The notes under the pieces: model-generated | What the model saw: only the letters and a program-made list of their open reading frames with translations | Databases searched by the model: none | What the model was told of the DNA's origin: nothing | From: an uncultured Oscillospiraceae bacterium | GTDB taxonomy: Bacteria > Bacillota > Clostridia > Oscillospirales > Oscillospiraceae | Reading direction: 5' to 3' | NCBI GenBank assembly: GCA_910588135.1 | Contig: CAJUOT010000074.1 | Coordinates: forward strand, 1 to 7,431 | DNA: 7,431 nucleotides | In this document: one piece after another, positions 1 through 5,691 of the stretch | Position numbering within the stretch: position 1 is the stretch's first letter | Layout: every line of letters starts with the position of its first letter | Made by a program: the position numbers and the translations under genes

Positions 1-731
1 AGCTCCCGCTGGCCCCGGCCGATGGGGAACATGGAGTCGATGGCCAGCAGGCCGGTCTCCATGGGGGTGTTCACCGGCTGGCGGTCCAGGATGCCGGGGG
101 CGGGGGTCTCTATGGGGCGGTAGCCCTCCGGCTCAATGGAGCCTTTGCCGTCCACGGGGATGCCCAGGGCGTCCACCACCCGGCCCAGATACCCCTCCCC
201 CACCGGCATACCGGCGGTTTTCAGCGTCCGGCGCACCATGCTGCCCGCGCTGATCTCCTCGCCGTCGCCGAAGAGGATGCAGCTCAGCTCTGACCGGCGA
301 AGGTCCTGCACCATGCCTTTCACGCCGCCCTCAAACACCAGAATCTCCCCATATTGGGCGTGGTTCAGCCCTCCGACGGAGGCAATGTCGCCATCCACCG
401 TGAGCACCTCGCCGATCTCCTCTGGCGCGGGGACCGGCTCCCACTCCTCCACCGCCTGACGGATCAAGGGGACGATGTCATTGTGCCCGGGCTGAATCTG
501 GTGCAGGTAATCCTGGAACTGCCGCACGCGGCCATCCAGCGTCCAGTCATACACATCGGAACCCACCTGGAGGCGGAATCCGTCCTGGAGGGCCTCGTCA
601 AGCTCCCAGTTCAGGGGCACCTTCCGCTTATAGGTGCGGGAGAGAAACGCGTCAAAGCGCTGGAGCTGTTCCTCGGTGGGCTGGTCGGCGCTGTGCAGCT
701 GGGCGGTGAGGCGGCTTCTAACGTCCCTCAT
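1..731 (-). CDS. atpA: Fused delta(C-terminal domain)-alpha subunit of F1F0 ATP synthase, partial (3' end beyond window)
   Basis: This encodes the nucleotide-binding alpha subunit of F1 with part of the stalk subunit delta joined to its N-terminus. I translated 243 codons from ATG 731 without a stop. Residues 17-80 match the delta C-terminal domain: TEEQL, then RKVPLN, LDEALQDGF, VGSDVYDWTLDGRV; E. coli delta has SEQQL, RKVKLN and DMVIDGSVRGRL in the same order. Residues 82-98 resemble the alpha N-terminal helix (HNDIVPLIRQAVEEWE). Residues 104-172 are the alpha beta-barrel (GEVLTVDGDIASVGGL), and GYLGRVVDALGIPVDGKG and IDSMFPIGRGQRE open the nucleotide-binding domain. The Walker A lies beyond the edge. 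The start is supported by GGGAGG 9 nt upstream and a 14-bp overlap with the end of atpF. The delta N-terminal six-helix domain is missing. The alpha identity is certain; the delta assignment rests on remembered family motifs. Confidence 0.9.
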   Translation of the reverse strand, partial: MRDVRSRLTAQLHSADQPTEEQLQRFDAFLSRTYKRKVPLNWELDEALQDGFRLQVGSDVYDWTLDGRVRQFQDYLHQIQPGHNDIVPLIRQAVEEWEPVPAPEEIGEVLTVDGDIASVGGLNHAQYGEILVFEGGVKGMVQDLRRSELSCILFGDGEEISAGSMVRRTLKTAGMPVGEGYLGRVVDALGIPVDGKGSIEPEGYRPIETPAPGILDRQPVNTPMETGLLAIDSMFPIGRGQRE

Positions 732-1215
732 GCGCCCCGCCTCCCTCTGTCAGGTCCAGAAACTGGTCAAAAAAGTCCTCGCCGGGCCGGGCAGCCAGCT
801 TTTTCGCCGCCTTGGCGGCCAGCTCCCGCATCTCTTTCTGAGATTCCCGCAGCGCCCGCTCCTTGGACTGCTCCGCCTCGGCCTGGGCCTTGGCCACAAT
901 GCGGCGCGCCTGCTCTTCCGCCTGGGCCAGCTGCTCCTGGGCGGCGTCCGAGGCAGCCTGCTGGGCGCGCATCCGCTCGTCGTGGATCTCGTCGTCCGCC
1001 GCTTCCAGCTTGGCCTGGGCCTCGGCCTGGAGCTGTTCAGCCCGGGCCAGCTTGTCCTCCGCCTGCTCCTCCAGGTCCCGGTAGTGGGCCTCCCGCTTTT
1101 CCATAAACTGCTTCACCGGCTTGTACAGCAGGAAGTACAGCCCTCCCGTCAGAATGGCAAAGTTCATCCAGTGCAGCAAAATCTGCTGCGGGTCAATATT
1201 CAACGGCCATTCCAT
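718..1215 (-). CDS. atpF: F1F0 ATP synthase subunit b
   Basis: This is the 165-residue b subunit, which forms the peripheral stalk that holds F1 still against the membrane ring. One membrane segment lies at about residues 11-31 (ILLHWMNFAILTGGLYFLLY). It is followed by the family pattern KPVKQFMEKRE with the conserved Arg41, then a long Ala/Glu/Gln-rich helix (about 40-145) expected to dimerise as a coiled coil. The end, FFDQFLDLTEGGG, is where b normally meets delta. The length is usual, so b does not carry the missing delta N-terminal domain, unlike the mycobacterial b-delta fusion. GGGGAGG lies 7 nt before the ATG. The gene starts 15 bp after the atpE stop and overlaps the delta-alpha start, so translational coupling is likely. 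Confidence 0.95.
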   Translation of the reverse strand: MEWPLNIDPQQILLHWMNFAILTGGLYFLLYKPVKQFMEKREAHYRDLEEQAEDKLARAEQLQAEAQAKLEAADDEIHDERMRAQQAASDAAQEQLAQAEEQARRIVAKAQAEAEQSKERALRESQKEMRELAAKAAKKLAARPGEDFFDQFLDLTEGGGAHEGR

Positions 1216-1230
1216 AGTAGCGCCTCCCCG

Positions 1231-1593
1231 TTACAGCACAAAGATGATGAGGATGACCACCAGCAGCGCGTAGATGATGGCCGTCTCGATAAACACAAGG
1301 CCCAGCATCAGCGTGGTGCGCACCTTGCCCTCCGCCTCTGGCTGGCGGGCGATGCTCTCGGTGGACTTGGCGGTGGCCAGGCCCATGCCCACCGCGCCGC
1401 CGGCGGCGGCGATACCCACGGCAATACCCGCGGCGATGGCCTTCAGTCCAATGGTGGAGTCCTCTTCGGCCTCGGTCTGGCCGGCGGGCGCCTGGGCGTC
1501 AGGGGTTCCGGCGGCAAAAGCAGGGGCGGCAAGGGCCAGGGTGAGCACCAGCGCCCCAGCCAGAACAAGAATCTTTTTCATCAGCTTATTCAT
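1231..1593 (-). CDS. atpE: F1F0 ATP synthase subunit c with N-terminal leader
   Basis: This is the rotor-ring proteolipid that carries the coupling ion. The core c hairpin is residues 48-120: helix 1 with AVGMGLATAK, the polar loop with ARQPE (82-86), and helix 2 with the ion-binding carboxylate Glu103 in FIETAIIY. The protein is 120 residues, about 40 longer than a plain c subunit. Residues 1-28 look like a signal peptide: MNKLMKK, a hydrophobic core, then APAFA before A28. Residues 29-47 are a Pro/Glu/Gln-rich linker. GGAGG 10 nt upstream of ATG 1593 supports this start; the internal Met5 would have a worse site. Position 70 is Met where sodium-type rings have Gln, and Thr follows the Glu, so proton coupling is more likely than sodium (inference). 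Leader cleavage is also inferred. Confidence 0.95.
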   Translation of the reverse strand: MNKLMKKILVLAGALVLTLALAAPAFAAGTPDAQAPAGQTEAEEDSTIGLKAIAAGIAVGIAAAGGAVGMGLATAKSTESIARQPEAEGKVRTTLMLGLVFIETAIIYALLVVILIIFVL

Positions 1594-1636
1594 GGGTGAA
1601 CAACCTCCAAAATATTTATCGTGTATTTTATAGGGC

Positions 1637-2470
1637 TCAGGCCTTCTCCGCCTGGAGCCTCTTTTTCTTTTCCTTCTTGGGCGCGGGCTCGGACACCTCG
1701 CCGTAATACAGCGCCACCAGCATGGTGAGCACGTAGGTCTGGATCAGGGCGTGGAGCAGGGTGAACAGCACCCCCACCACCACGGGGAGCACAAAGCTCA
1801 GCGCCACATAATAGTACACCAGCTCCGTCACCAGCAGGCCGCTGAGCAGGGCGCCGAACAAGCGGAAGCTCATGGATATGGGCAGGGAAAATTCCTTGAG
1901 GGCCTTGAGCGCGCCCTTCGGCCCGTGCTCCGCCACGCCGCCGGAGGCAATAACCAGATAGGACAGGGTGCCCAGGGCAATGGCGGCGTTTACGTCGGAC
2001 AGGGGGGCGGGCAGGGTGATGGGGTGGCCGTGGACGGTGACGGCCTGGAGCCCCAGCAGCTCAAACAGGGTCCCCACAAAGACATGGGCCCCGGCGGCAA
2101 ATATGTAGGCCCCCAGGAAACGGTTGCGGTGGGGACTGTTTCCCCTGGCCATGCCGCTGAACAGGCCCACCGCCTCCTCCAGCAGCAGCTGGAGCCTTCC
2201 GGGCCGGAACTTGAACCGCGGGATGGCGAAAATCCGGATCAGGGCGGCGGCGGCCAGCAGAATGGCCGTCACCAGGAACGCGGACACCATCCCAGGATTG
2301 ACGGCCTTCAGGCCAAACAGGCTGATCTGTCCCGTGCCATGGAGCACCGCGTCCCGCATGGCCTCCTGGACACTCTCGGAGCGGCCCGGAGAGCCCGCCC
2401 GCAGCGCAGCGATGAGCAGCAGCACCACAGCCGTGAGCCAGACCACCAGGCCCTTTTTGTGTTGCTTCAT
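1637..2470 (-). CDS. atpB: F1F0 ATP synthase subunit a
   Basis: This is the 277-residue membrane subunit that forms the two half-channels for the ion and contacts the c ring. The essential arginine is Arg203 in SFRLFG (E. coli Arg210). Gln244 in ALIQTYVLTML matches E. coli Gln252. PLSDVNAAIALGTLSYL (156-172) is the usual conserved loop and helix. Hydrophobic segments are visible at about 8-24, 62-83, 120-140, 160-178, 204-222 and 226-256. The Asn that normally follows RLFG is Ala207 here, and the C-terminus is a basic tail (KKEKKKRLQAEKA). AAGGA 8 nt before the ATG supports the start. It is the first gene of the operon; no atpI precedes it in the window. Confidence 0.95.
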   Translation of the reverse strand: MKQHKKGLVVWLTAVVLLLIAALRAGSPGRSESVQEAMRDAVLHGTGQISLFGLKAVNPGMVSAFLVTAILLAAAALIRIFAIPRFKFRPGRLQLLLEEAVGLFSGMARGNSPHRNRFLGAYIFAAGAHVFVGTLFELLGLQAVTVHGHPITLPAPLSDVNAAIALGTLSYLVIASGGVAEHGPKGALKALKEFSLPISMSFRLFGALLSGLLVTELVYYYVALSFVLPVVVGVLFTLLHALIQTYVLTMLVALYYGEVSEPAPKKEKKKRLQAEKA

Positions 2471-2500
2471 CCAAGCATTCCTTCTTTCGAGCAGTTATCC

Positions 2501-2523
2501 CCGCCGCCCAATTTGAGCGGCGG
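2501..2523 (-). promoter_or_regulatory. GC hairpin at the 5' end of the atp operon mRNA
   Basis: A perfect 7-bp inverted repeat CCGCCGC / GCGGCGG (2501-2507 and 2517-2523) encloses a 9-base loop. With the promoter at 2531-2559, the mRNA would start within one or two bases of this stem. A stem this close to a 5' end could protect the mRNA from 5'-end-dependent RNases. There is no U-run, so it is not a terminator. The atpB RBS (about 2479-2483) is outside the stem and stays free. Confidence 0.55.
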
Positions 2524-2530
2524 ACGCTTT

Positions 2531-2559
2531 ATTATACACCTGCTTTTTCTGGATGTCCA
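2531..2559 (-). promoter_or_regulatory. Sigma-A-type promoter of the ATP synthase operon
   Basis: Read on the minus strand, the -35 box TGGACA (2554-2559, five of six consensus bases) and a perfect -10 box TATAAT (2531-2536) are separated by 17 bases. The predicted transcription start is near 2524-2525, about 54 bases before the atpB ATG. The position and orientation fit the atpB-E-F-A operon. No transcript data were used. Confidence 0.8.
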
Positions 2560-2766
2560 CCCTCCACTCCCCCTGTGAAATTCCCCTGTTTTCGGCAAAT
2601 TTCGGCCTGGATTTCAGTCAAATCCCACAAATGGAAACAAGTGTCTCTTCACCCGTCCGGCAAGCTGGCGCCAGGGCGCGGGCCGCACCCCCCTTTCCCC
2701 CAAAAAATCAGCCGGAACCACTCTCTCCCGCCTTCAAAAAAAGCCCCCTCCCCGCTCACAAAACCC
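2560..2766. other. Divergent intergenic spacer without a recognisable gene
   Basis: This is the part of the atpB-chemoreceptor gap between the two predicted promoters. The plus strand is rich in C and poor in G (runs such as CCCCCC and CCCCC around 2690-2701). It contains one perfect 10-bp palindrome, CTGGCGCCAG, near 2665-2674. A plus-strand open frame (2553-2822) crosses both the spacer and the promoter of the next gene, has no family match that I recognise, and is taken as chance. I see no riboswitch or small-RNA structure. Confidence 0.5.
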
Positions 2767-2795
2767 TTGCATTTCCACCCTCTACCTGCTATGAT
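2767..2795 (+). promoter_or_regulatory. Candidate extended -10 promoter of the chemoreceptor gene
   Basis: TTGCAT (2767-2772) and TATGAT (2790-2795) are 17 bases apart. A TG dinucleotide one base before the -10 box (2787-2788) makes an extended -10 element, which would offset the weak -35. The leader to the ATG would be about 85 bases. I found no convincing sigma-D/sigma-28 box of the kind often used for motility genes. Confidence 0.55.
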
Positions 2796-2886
2796 AATAA
2801 GGATGTGAATCCGGCCTTTTGACTGTATTTTTATGGAAAATTCACCGGATACGCTGTCAAAATCAACCTAGTGGGGGAGTTTCGTC

Positions 2887-4896
2887 ATGAAGCTGAAAGT
2901 GAAACAGGCCGCCCATTCCGAGCCGTCCGCAAAACGGGGCATGGGCATCACGGGAAAACTGGTTTTTGCCACCGTAGTCAGCGCCGTGCTGGCGCTGGCG
3001 GCGCTGCTGGCGGTGGTCTATTTCCAAATGTCCGGCGCACTGCTGGACAAGAGCGAGAACCTTTTGCAAGCCACTACGGAGCGGACGCTCCAGGAAACCC
3101 GCGCCTGGATGAACAGCACCCTGGCCATGCTGGACACCCAGCGGGACACCATTGAATATGAGGATATGGACATCCCCGCCCTGCGGGACTACATCAAACA
3201 TACTGCGGGGCAGAGCGACGCCTACCCCGCCGGACTGTACGTCGCCCTCACCGACGGGTCGCTCTACCACGCCTCCTTTGTCCCGGGGCCGGACTTCGAC
3301 GCCCTGACCAAAAGCTGGTATCAGGACGGTCTGGCCTCCCAGGACTTTATCCTGGGGGACGTGTACTTTGACGAGGACAGCCAGTCCTACGTGGTGGGCG
3401 CCTCCGGCGTGCTGAAAAACGGGGACGGCACCGTGCGGGGCGTGGCCGCGGCGGACGTGTACCTGGACTCCATTTCCCAGATCGTCAGCGGCATTCAGGT
3501 TGAGGACACCGGCGGGATCTTCCTTGTGGACACCCGGACGGACACCATCATCGGACACCAGGACCCCGAGATCACCGGCAGCAAGCTCAGTGACCTGGAC
3601 ACCGGGATGTACGCCTACGCCAGCCAGAAGATCAGCGCGGGAGAGTCCGGCCTGTCCCTGAACAAGGGCACCTATATCCAGGTGGCGCCGGTTCCAGGCA
3701 GCGACTGGACGGCGGTGGCTTACGTGTCCCAGAGCGAGGTGCTCTCTGAGCTGCACCAGCTCACATTCACCATGGTAATCCTGGCGGTGCTGGCGGTGGC
3801 CCTGCTCACCCTGCTGGTGGTTATCCAGGTGCGGCGCATCATCGGCCGCCCGGTGGCGGAGCTCACCCAGGCCGCCACCCGCATCGCCGAGGGCGAGCTG
3901 GACCAGACCATCCATTACCAGTCCAACGACGAGCTGGGGACGCTGGCCTCTGACTTCAACCGGGTCACCGACCGCCTGCGGGATTACGTGGTGTACATCA
4001 ATGAGATCGCAGACACTCTGCGGGAAATCGCAAGGGGCAATCTGGCATTCACCCTGAATCAGGAGTATACCGGTGAGTTCTCCAAAATCAAGGACTCCCT
4101 GGACGAGATCTCCTGCCAGCTCAACGACGTGATGGGCCAGCTCCACGCCGCCTCCAGAGACGTGGCCGCCGGGGCGGAGCAGGTATCCGGCGGGGCCGTA
4201 CAGCTGTCCCAGGGCTCCACCGAGCAGGCCTCCGAGGTGGACGTTCTGGCGGGACACATCAGCGCCGTGTCCGACAGCGTCCACCGCATCGCCCAGGGCG
4301 CCCAGCAGGCCAGCCGCATCTCCCAGGATGTCAAGGACGGTCTGGTTGAGAGCAGCGGCAAAATGCGCAGCCTGACCGAGATGATCCAGGGGATCAGCGA
4401 CCGTTCCAACGAAATTCACAGCATTGTCAAGACCATTGAGGATATCGCGTTCCAGACCAACATCCTGGCGTTGAACGCCGCGGTGGAGGCCGCCCGCGCC
4501 GGCGAGGCCGGAAAGGGCTTCGCGGTGGTGGCCGACGAGGTGCGGATACTGGCGGGCAAGTCCTCCGAGGCCGCCAAAGAGACCACCATGCTCCTGGGCC
4601 AGACGGTGGACTCCATGGCGGAGGGCGCGCGCGCGGCCCAGGACACGTCGGAGTCCATGCTGGCGGTGGTGGCCCACGCCGAAGAGATGGGCAAGCTCAT
4701 CGACGGCATCGCCGACTACACCCAGCAGCAGTCCGTCAACGCCACGGAGATCACCCAGGGCATTGAGCAGATCTCCAACGTGGTGCAGACCAACGTGGCC
4801 ACGGCGGAGAACAGCGCCGCCGCCAGCGAGGAGCTGTCCGCCCAGGCCGCCATGCTGAGCAGGCTGGTGTCCAAATTCCAGCTGAAGGACCAGTAA
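2887..4896 (+). CDS. Methyl-accepting chemotaxis protein with dCache sensor
   Basis: This is a 669-residue transmembrane chemoreceptor that would control CheA/CheW and so the flagellar motor. In order it has a short cytoplasmic N-terminus, TM1 (about 23-46), and an extracellular double-Cache-like sensor (about 50-285). The sensor has the family's SWYQDGL (143-149), a strand pair around 158-170, and GVAAADVYLDSIS (185-197). TM2 (about 293-315), HAMP (316-370) and a second HAMP-like unit (371-425, REIARGNLAFTLNQEYTGEF) follow. The helical hairpin has its conserved tip at 516-557 (EDIAFQTNILALNAAVEAAR, then GFAVVADEVR). The C-terminus (FQLKDQ) has no NWETF-type CheR/CheB tether. GGGGGAG lies 7 nt before the ATG. 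The ligand is unknown: dCache receptors of this kind often sense amino acids, but the Arg usual before WY is Lys142, so this is not assigned. Confidence 0.93.
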   Translation: MKLKVKQAAHSEPSAKRGMGITGKLVFATVVSAVLALAALLAVVYFQMSGALLDKSENLLQATTERTLQETRAWMNSTLAMLDTQRDTIEYEDMDIPALRDYIKHTAGQSDAYPAGLYVALTDGSLYHASFVPGPDFDALTKSWYQDGLASQDFILGDVYFDEDSQSYVVGASGVLKNGDGTVRGVAAADVYLDSISQIVSGIQVEDTGGIFLVDTRTDTIIGHQDPEITGSKLSDLDTGMYAYASQKISAGESGLSLNKGTYIQVAPVPGSDWTAVAYVSQSEVLSELHQLTFTMVILAVLAVALLTLLVVIQVRRIIGRPVAELTQAATRIAEGELDQTIHYQSNDELGTLASDFNRVTDRLRDYVVYINEIADTLREIARGNLAFTLNQEYTGEFSKIKDSLDEISCQLNDVMGQLHAASRDVAAGAEQVSGGAVQLSQGSTEQASEVDVLAGHISAVSDSVHRIAQGAQQASRISQDVKDGLVESSGKMRSLTEMIQGISDRSNEIHSIVKTIEDIAFQTNILALNAAVEAARAGEAGKGFAVVADEVRILAGKSSEAAKETTMLLGQTVDSMAEGARAAQDTSESMLAVVAHAEEMGKLIDGIADYTQQQSVNATEITQGIEQISNVVQTNVATAENSAAASEELSAQAAMLSRLVSKFQLKDQ

Positions 4897-4898
4897 TC

Positions 4899-4937
4899 CG
4901 GCGCAAAAACCGCCCGCTCTTTGCGCCGCAAGGGCGG
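4899..4937 (+). terminator. Interleaved inverted repeats after the chemoreceptor stop; possible terminator
   Basis: Three bases after the stop is a 9-bp perfect stem CGGCGCAAA / TTTGCGCCG (4899-4907 and 4920-4928). A second stem, CCGCCC / GGGCGG (4910-4915 and 4932-4937), has one arm inside the loop of the first and the other arm outside. The two can form a pseudoknot or exclude each other. No U-run follows either stem, so ordinary factor-independent termination is uncertain. The position favours a 3'-end function for the chemoreceptor mRNA. Confidence 0.45.
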
Positions 4938-4983
4938 AACCCCTTTCAAATCAACTGAAAAAGGCCGCCCCCAGAAATAATGA

Positions 4984-5130
4984 GGTTCCGTAACGGTGGT
5001 TTCAAAGAATGTAGTAGAGACAGTCGATACGGTGTATTGCAGAAAATCTGAACAAACGGAGGAATTTGCAATGAAATCATTATTTGAAGAACTGGGCGGC
5101 ACCTATCATCAGGAGGGGCATTCTTCGTAA
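4984..5130 (+). pseudogene. tnpV: tnpV remnant: first ~16 codons of a transposon-encoded TnpV protein
   Basis: ATG 5071 with GGAGGA 7 nt upstream begins MKSLFEELGGTYHQEG, the N-terminus I recognise from TnpV proteins of Clostridial transposons (normally over 100 residues). After Gly16, near 5116-5118, the match ends and the frame stops at TAA 5128-5130. An open frame continues upstream to 4984 (VETVDTVYCRKSEQTEEFA just before the Met), possibly the tail of the gene that preceded tnpV in the parent element or a longer TnpV form. The start signal is intact but the product would be a 19-residue stub. The call is by remembered sequence, not by search. Confidence 0.7.
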
Positions 5131-5170
5131 AAAAGTTCAAACTAAAAATTCCAGAATGACAATTCTTTTC

Positions 5171-5201
5171 AGACGGCGTAGCCACAGCTACGCCGTCTTT
5201 T
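5171..5201 (+). terminator. Strong hairpin terminator overlapping the end of a recombinase remnant
   Basis: A 12-bp perfect stem (5171-5182 and 5187-5198, core GACGGCGTAG / CTACGCCGTC) encloses the 4-base loop CACA. On the plus strand TTTT (5198-5201) follows the stem, so polarity is plus, towards transcripts coming from the tnpV stub. On the minus strand the stem is followed by GAAAAG rather than a U-run. The stop codon of the minus-strand recombinase remnant (5188-5190) is inside the right arm. Confidence 0.6.
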
Positions 5202-5691
5202 GACGTTTGCCTGCAAGATGCTCCTGGAACGGCTTTTCCATTTCTTCCGGCTCCGGCGCTGTCCACAAACCGATGGTGTTGTAATAAATATCCACCCGCT
5301 GATACCGCTTGTCGTCTACCTTGTCAGGCTTGGATACCACAATTTTTTCAATAAACTCATGGACGATTTCAGGCGTCAGCTCCGCCAGCCGGATCACTTT
5401 CCTTGCCTGCTCAATGAAGTGCTGCAGAGCGGCGGCCATGTCCGTAGTAGTCTCCAACTCGGTTTCCAGTGCGGGAATAATCTCTCTGAGCTGCTTCTGC
5501 TCATTCTCCAGGAATACCGAAAAGGTGGCGAATCGCCCCTCGGAAATCAGTCCCTTGGACATATCCTCGTAGCTTTTGGGGATATCGTCCTTTTCCACCT
5601 GTCCCACGGCAAGCGGTATGGTTTTAGCAAAAATTATTTTTTGTGTAGTATGTTTGCAAGTATTCGCAATAGATAAAAATGGAATGTCGAA
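5188..5691 (-). pseudogene. Large serine recombinase, C-terminal remnant A (DUF4368-type tail)
   Basis: The frame ending at 5188 encodes a coiled-coil and C-terminal tail typical of Tn4451/TnpX-like large serine recombinases. SYEDMSKGLISEGRFATFSV is followed by a Glu/Gln-rich helix, then LAELTPEIVHEFIEKIVV and RVDIYYNTIGLW. This is the DUF4368-like end; the catalytic resolvase and recombinase domains are absent. Recognisable homology starts near 5590. A GTG at 5607 could start a 139-residue protein, but I see no good RBS and regard it as debris. The frame stays open back to 5691, where a single TAA separates it from remnant B. It is less GC-rich than the ATP synthase genes. Confidence 0.75.
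5581..5590. repeat. 10-bp direct repeat, copy 1
   Basis: GATATCGTCC, an exact copy of 6105-6114. On the minus strand it lies in the beginning of remnant A and is read in the frame Asp-Asp-Ile, the same frame as in the ParB copy. Confidence 0.8.

Noticed and set aside
718..731. A frameshift at the atpF/atpA overlap hiding a complete delta subunit
   Set aside because: The fusion begins at a normal ATG with RBS inside the end of an intact b gene; no frame upstream holds the delta N-terminal domain.
354..1599. Long plus-strand open frames over the ATP synthase genes (354-1106, 634-1599)
   Set aside because: Antisense shadows of atpA, atpF and atpE; low-complexity Pro/Arg/Leu sequence with no conserved motifs.
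1751..2578. 275-codon plus-strand open frame
   Set aside because: Antisense to atpB and through its promoter; His/Gln/Gly-rich shadow.
2553..2822. 89-codon plus-strand frame in the atpB-chemoreceptor gap
   Set aside because: It crosses the predicted promoters of both neighbours, has no clear RBS and no recognised similarity.
2820..2870. Possible sigma-28 promoter for the chemoreceptor (ACCGGATA near 2843)
   Set aside because: No TAAA-type -35 at the right distance and a poor -10; the extended -10 promoter upstream is better.
2863..4677. 604-codon open frame on the minus strand
   Set aside because: It is entirely antisense to the chemoreceptor, is rich in His/Gly/Val typical of mirrored GC-rich codons, and shows no family motifs.
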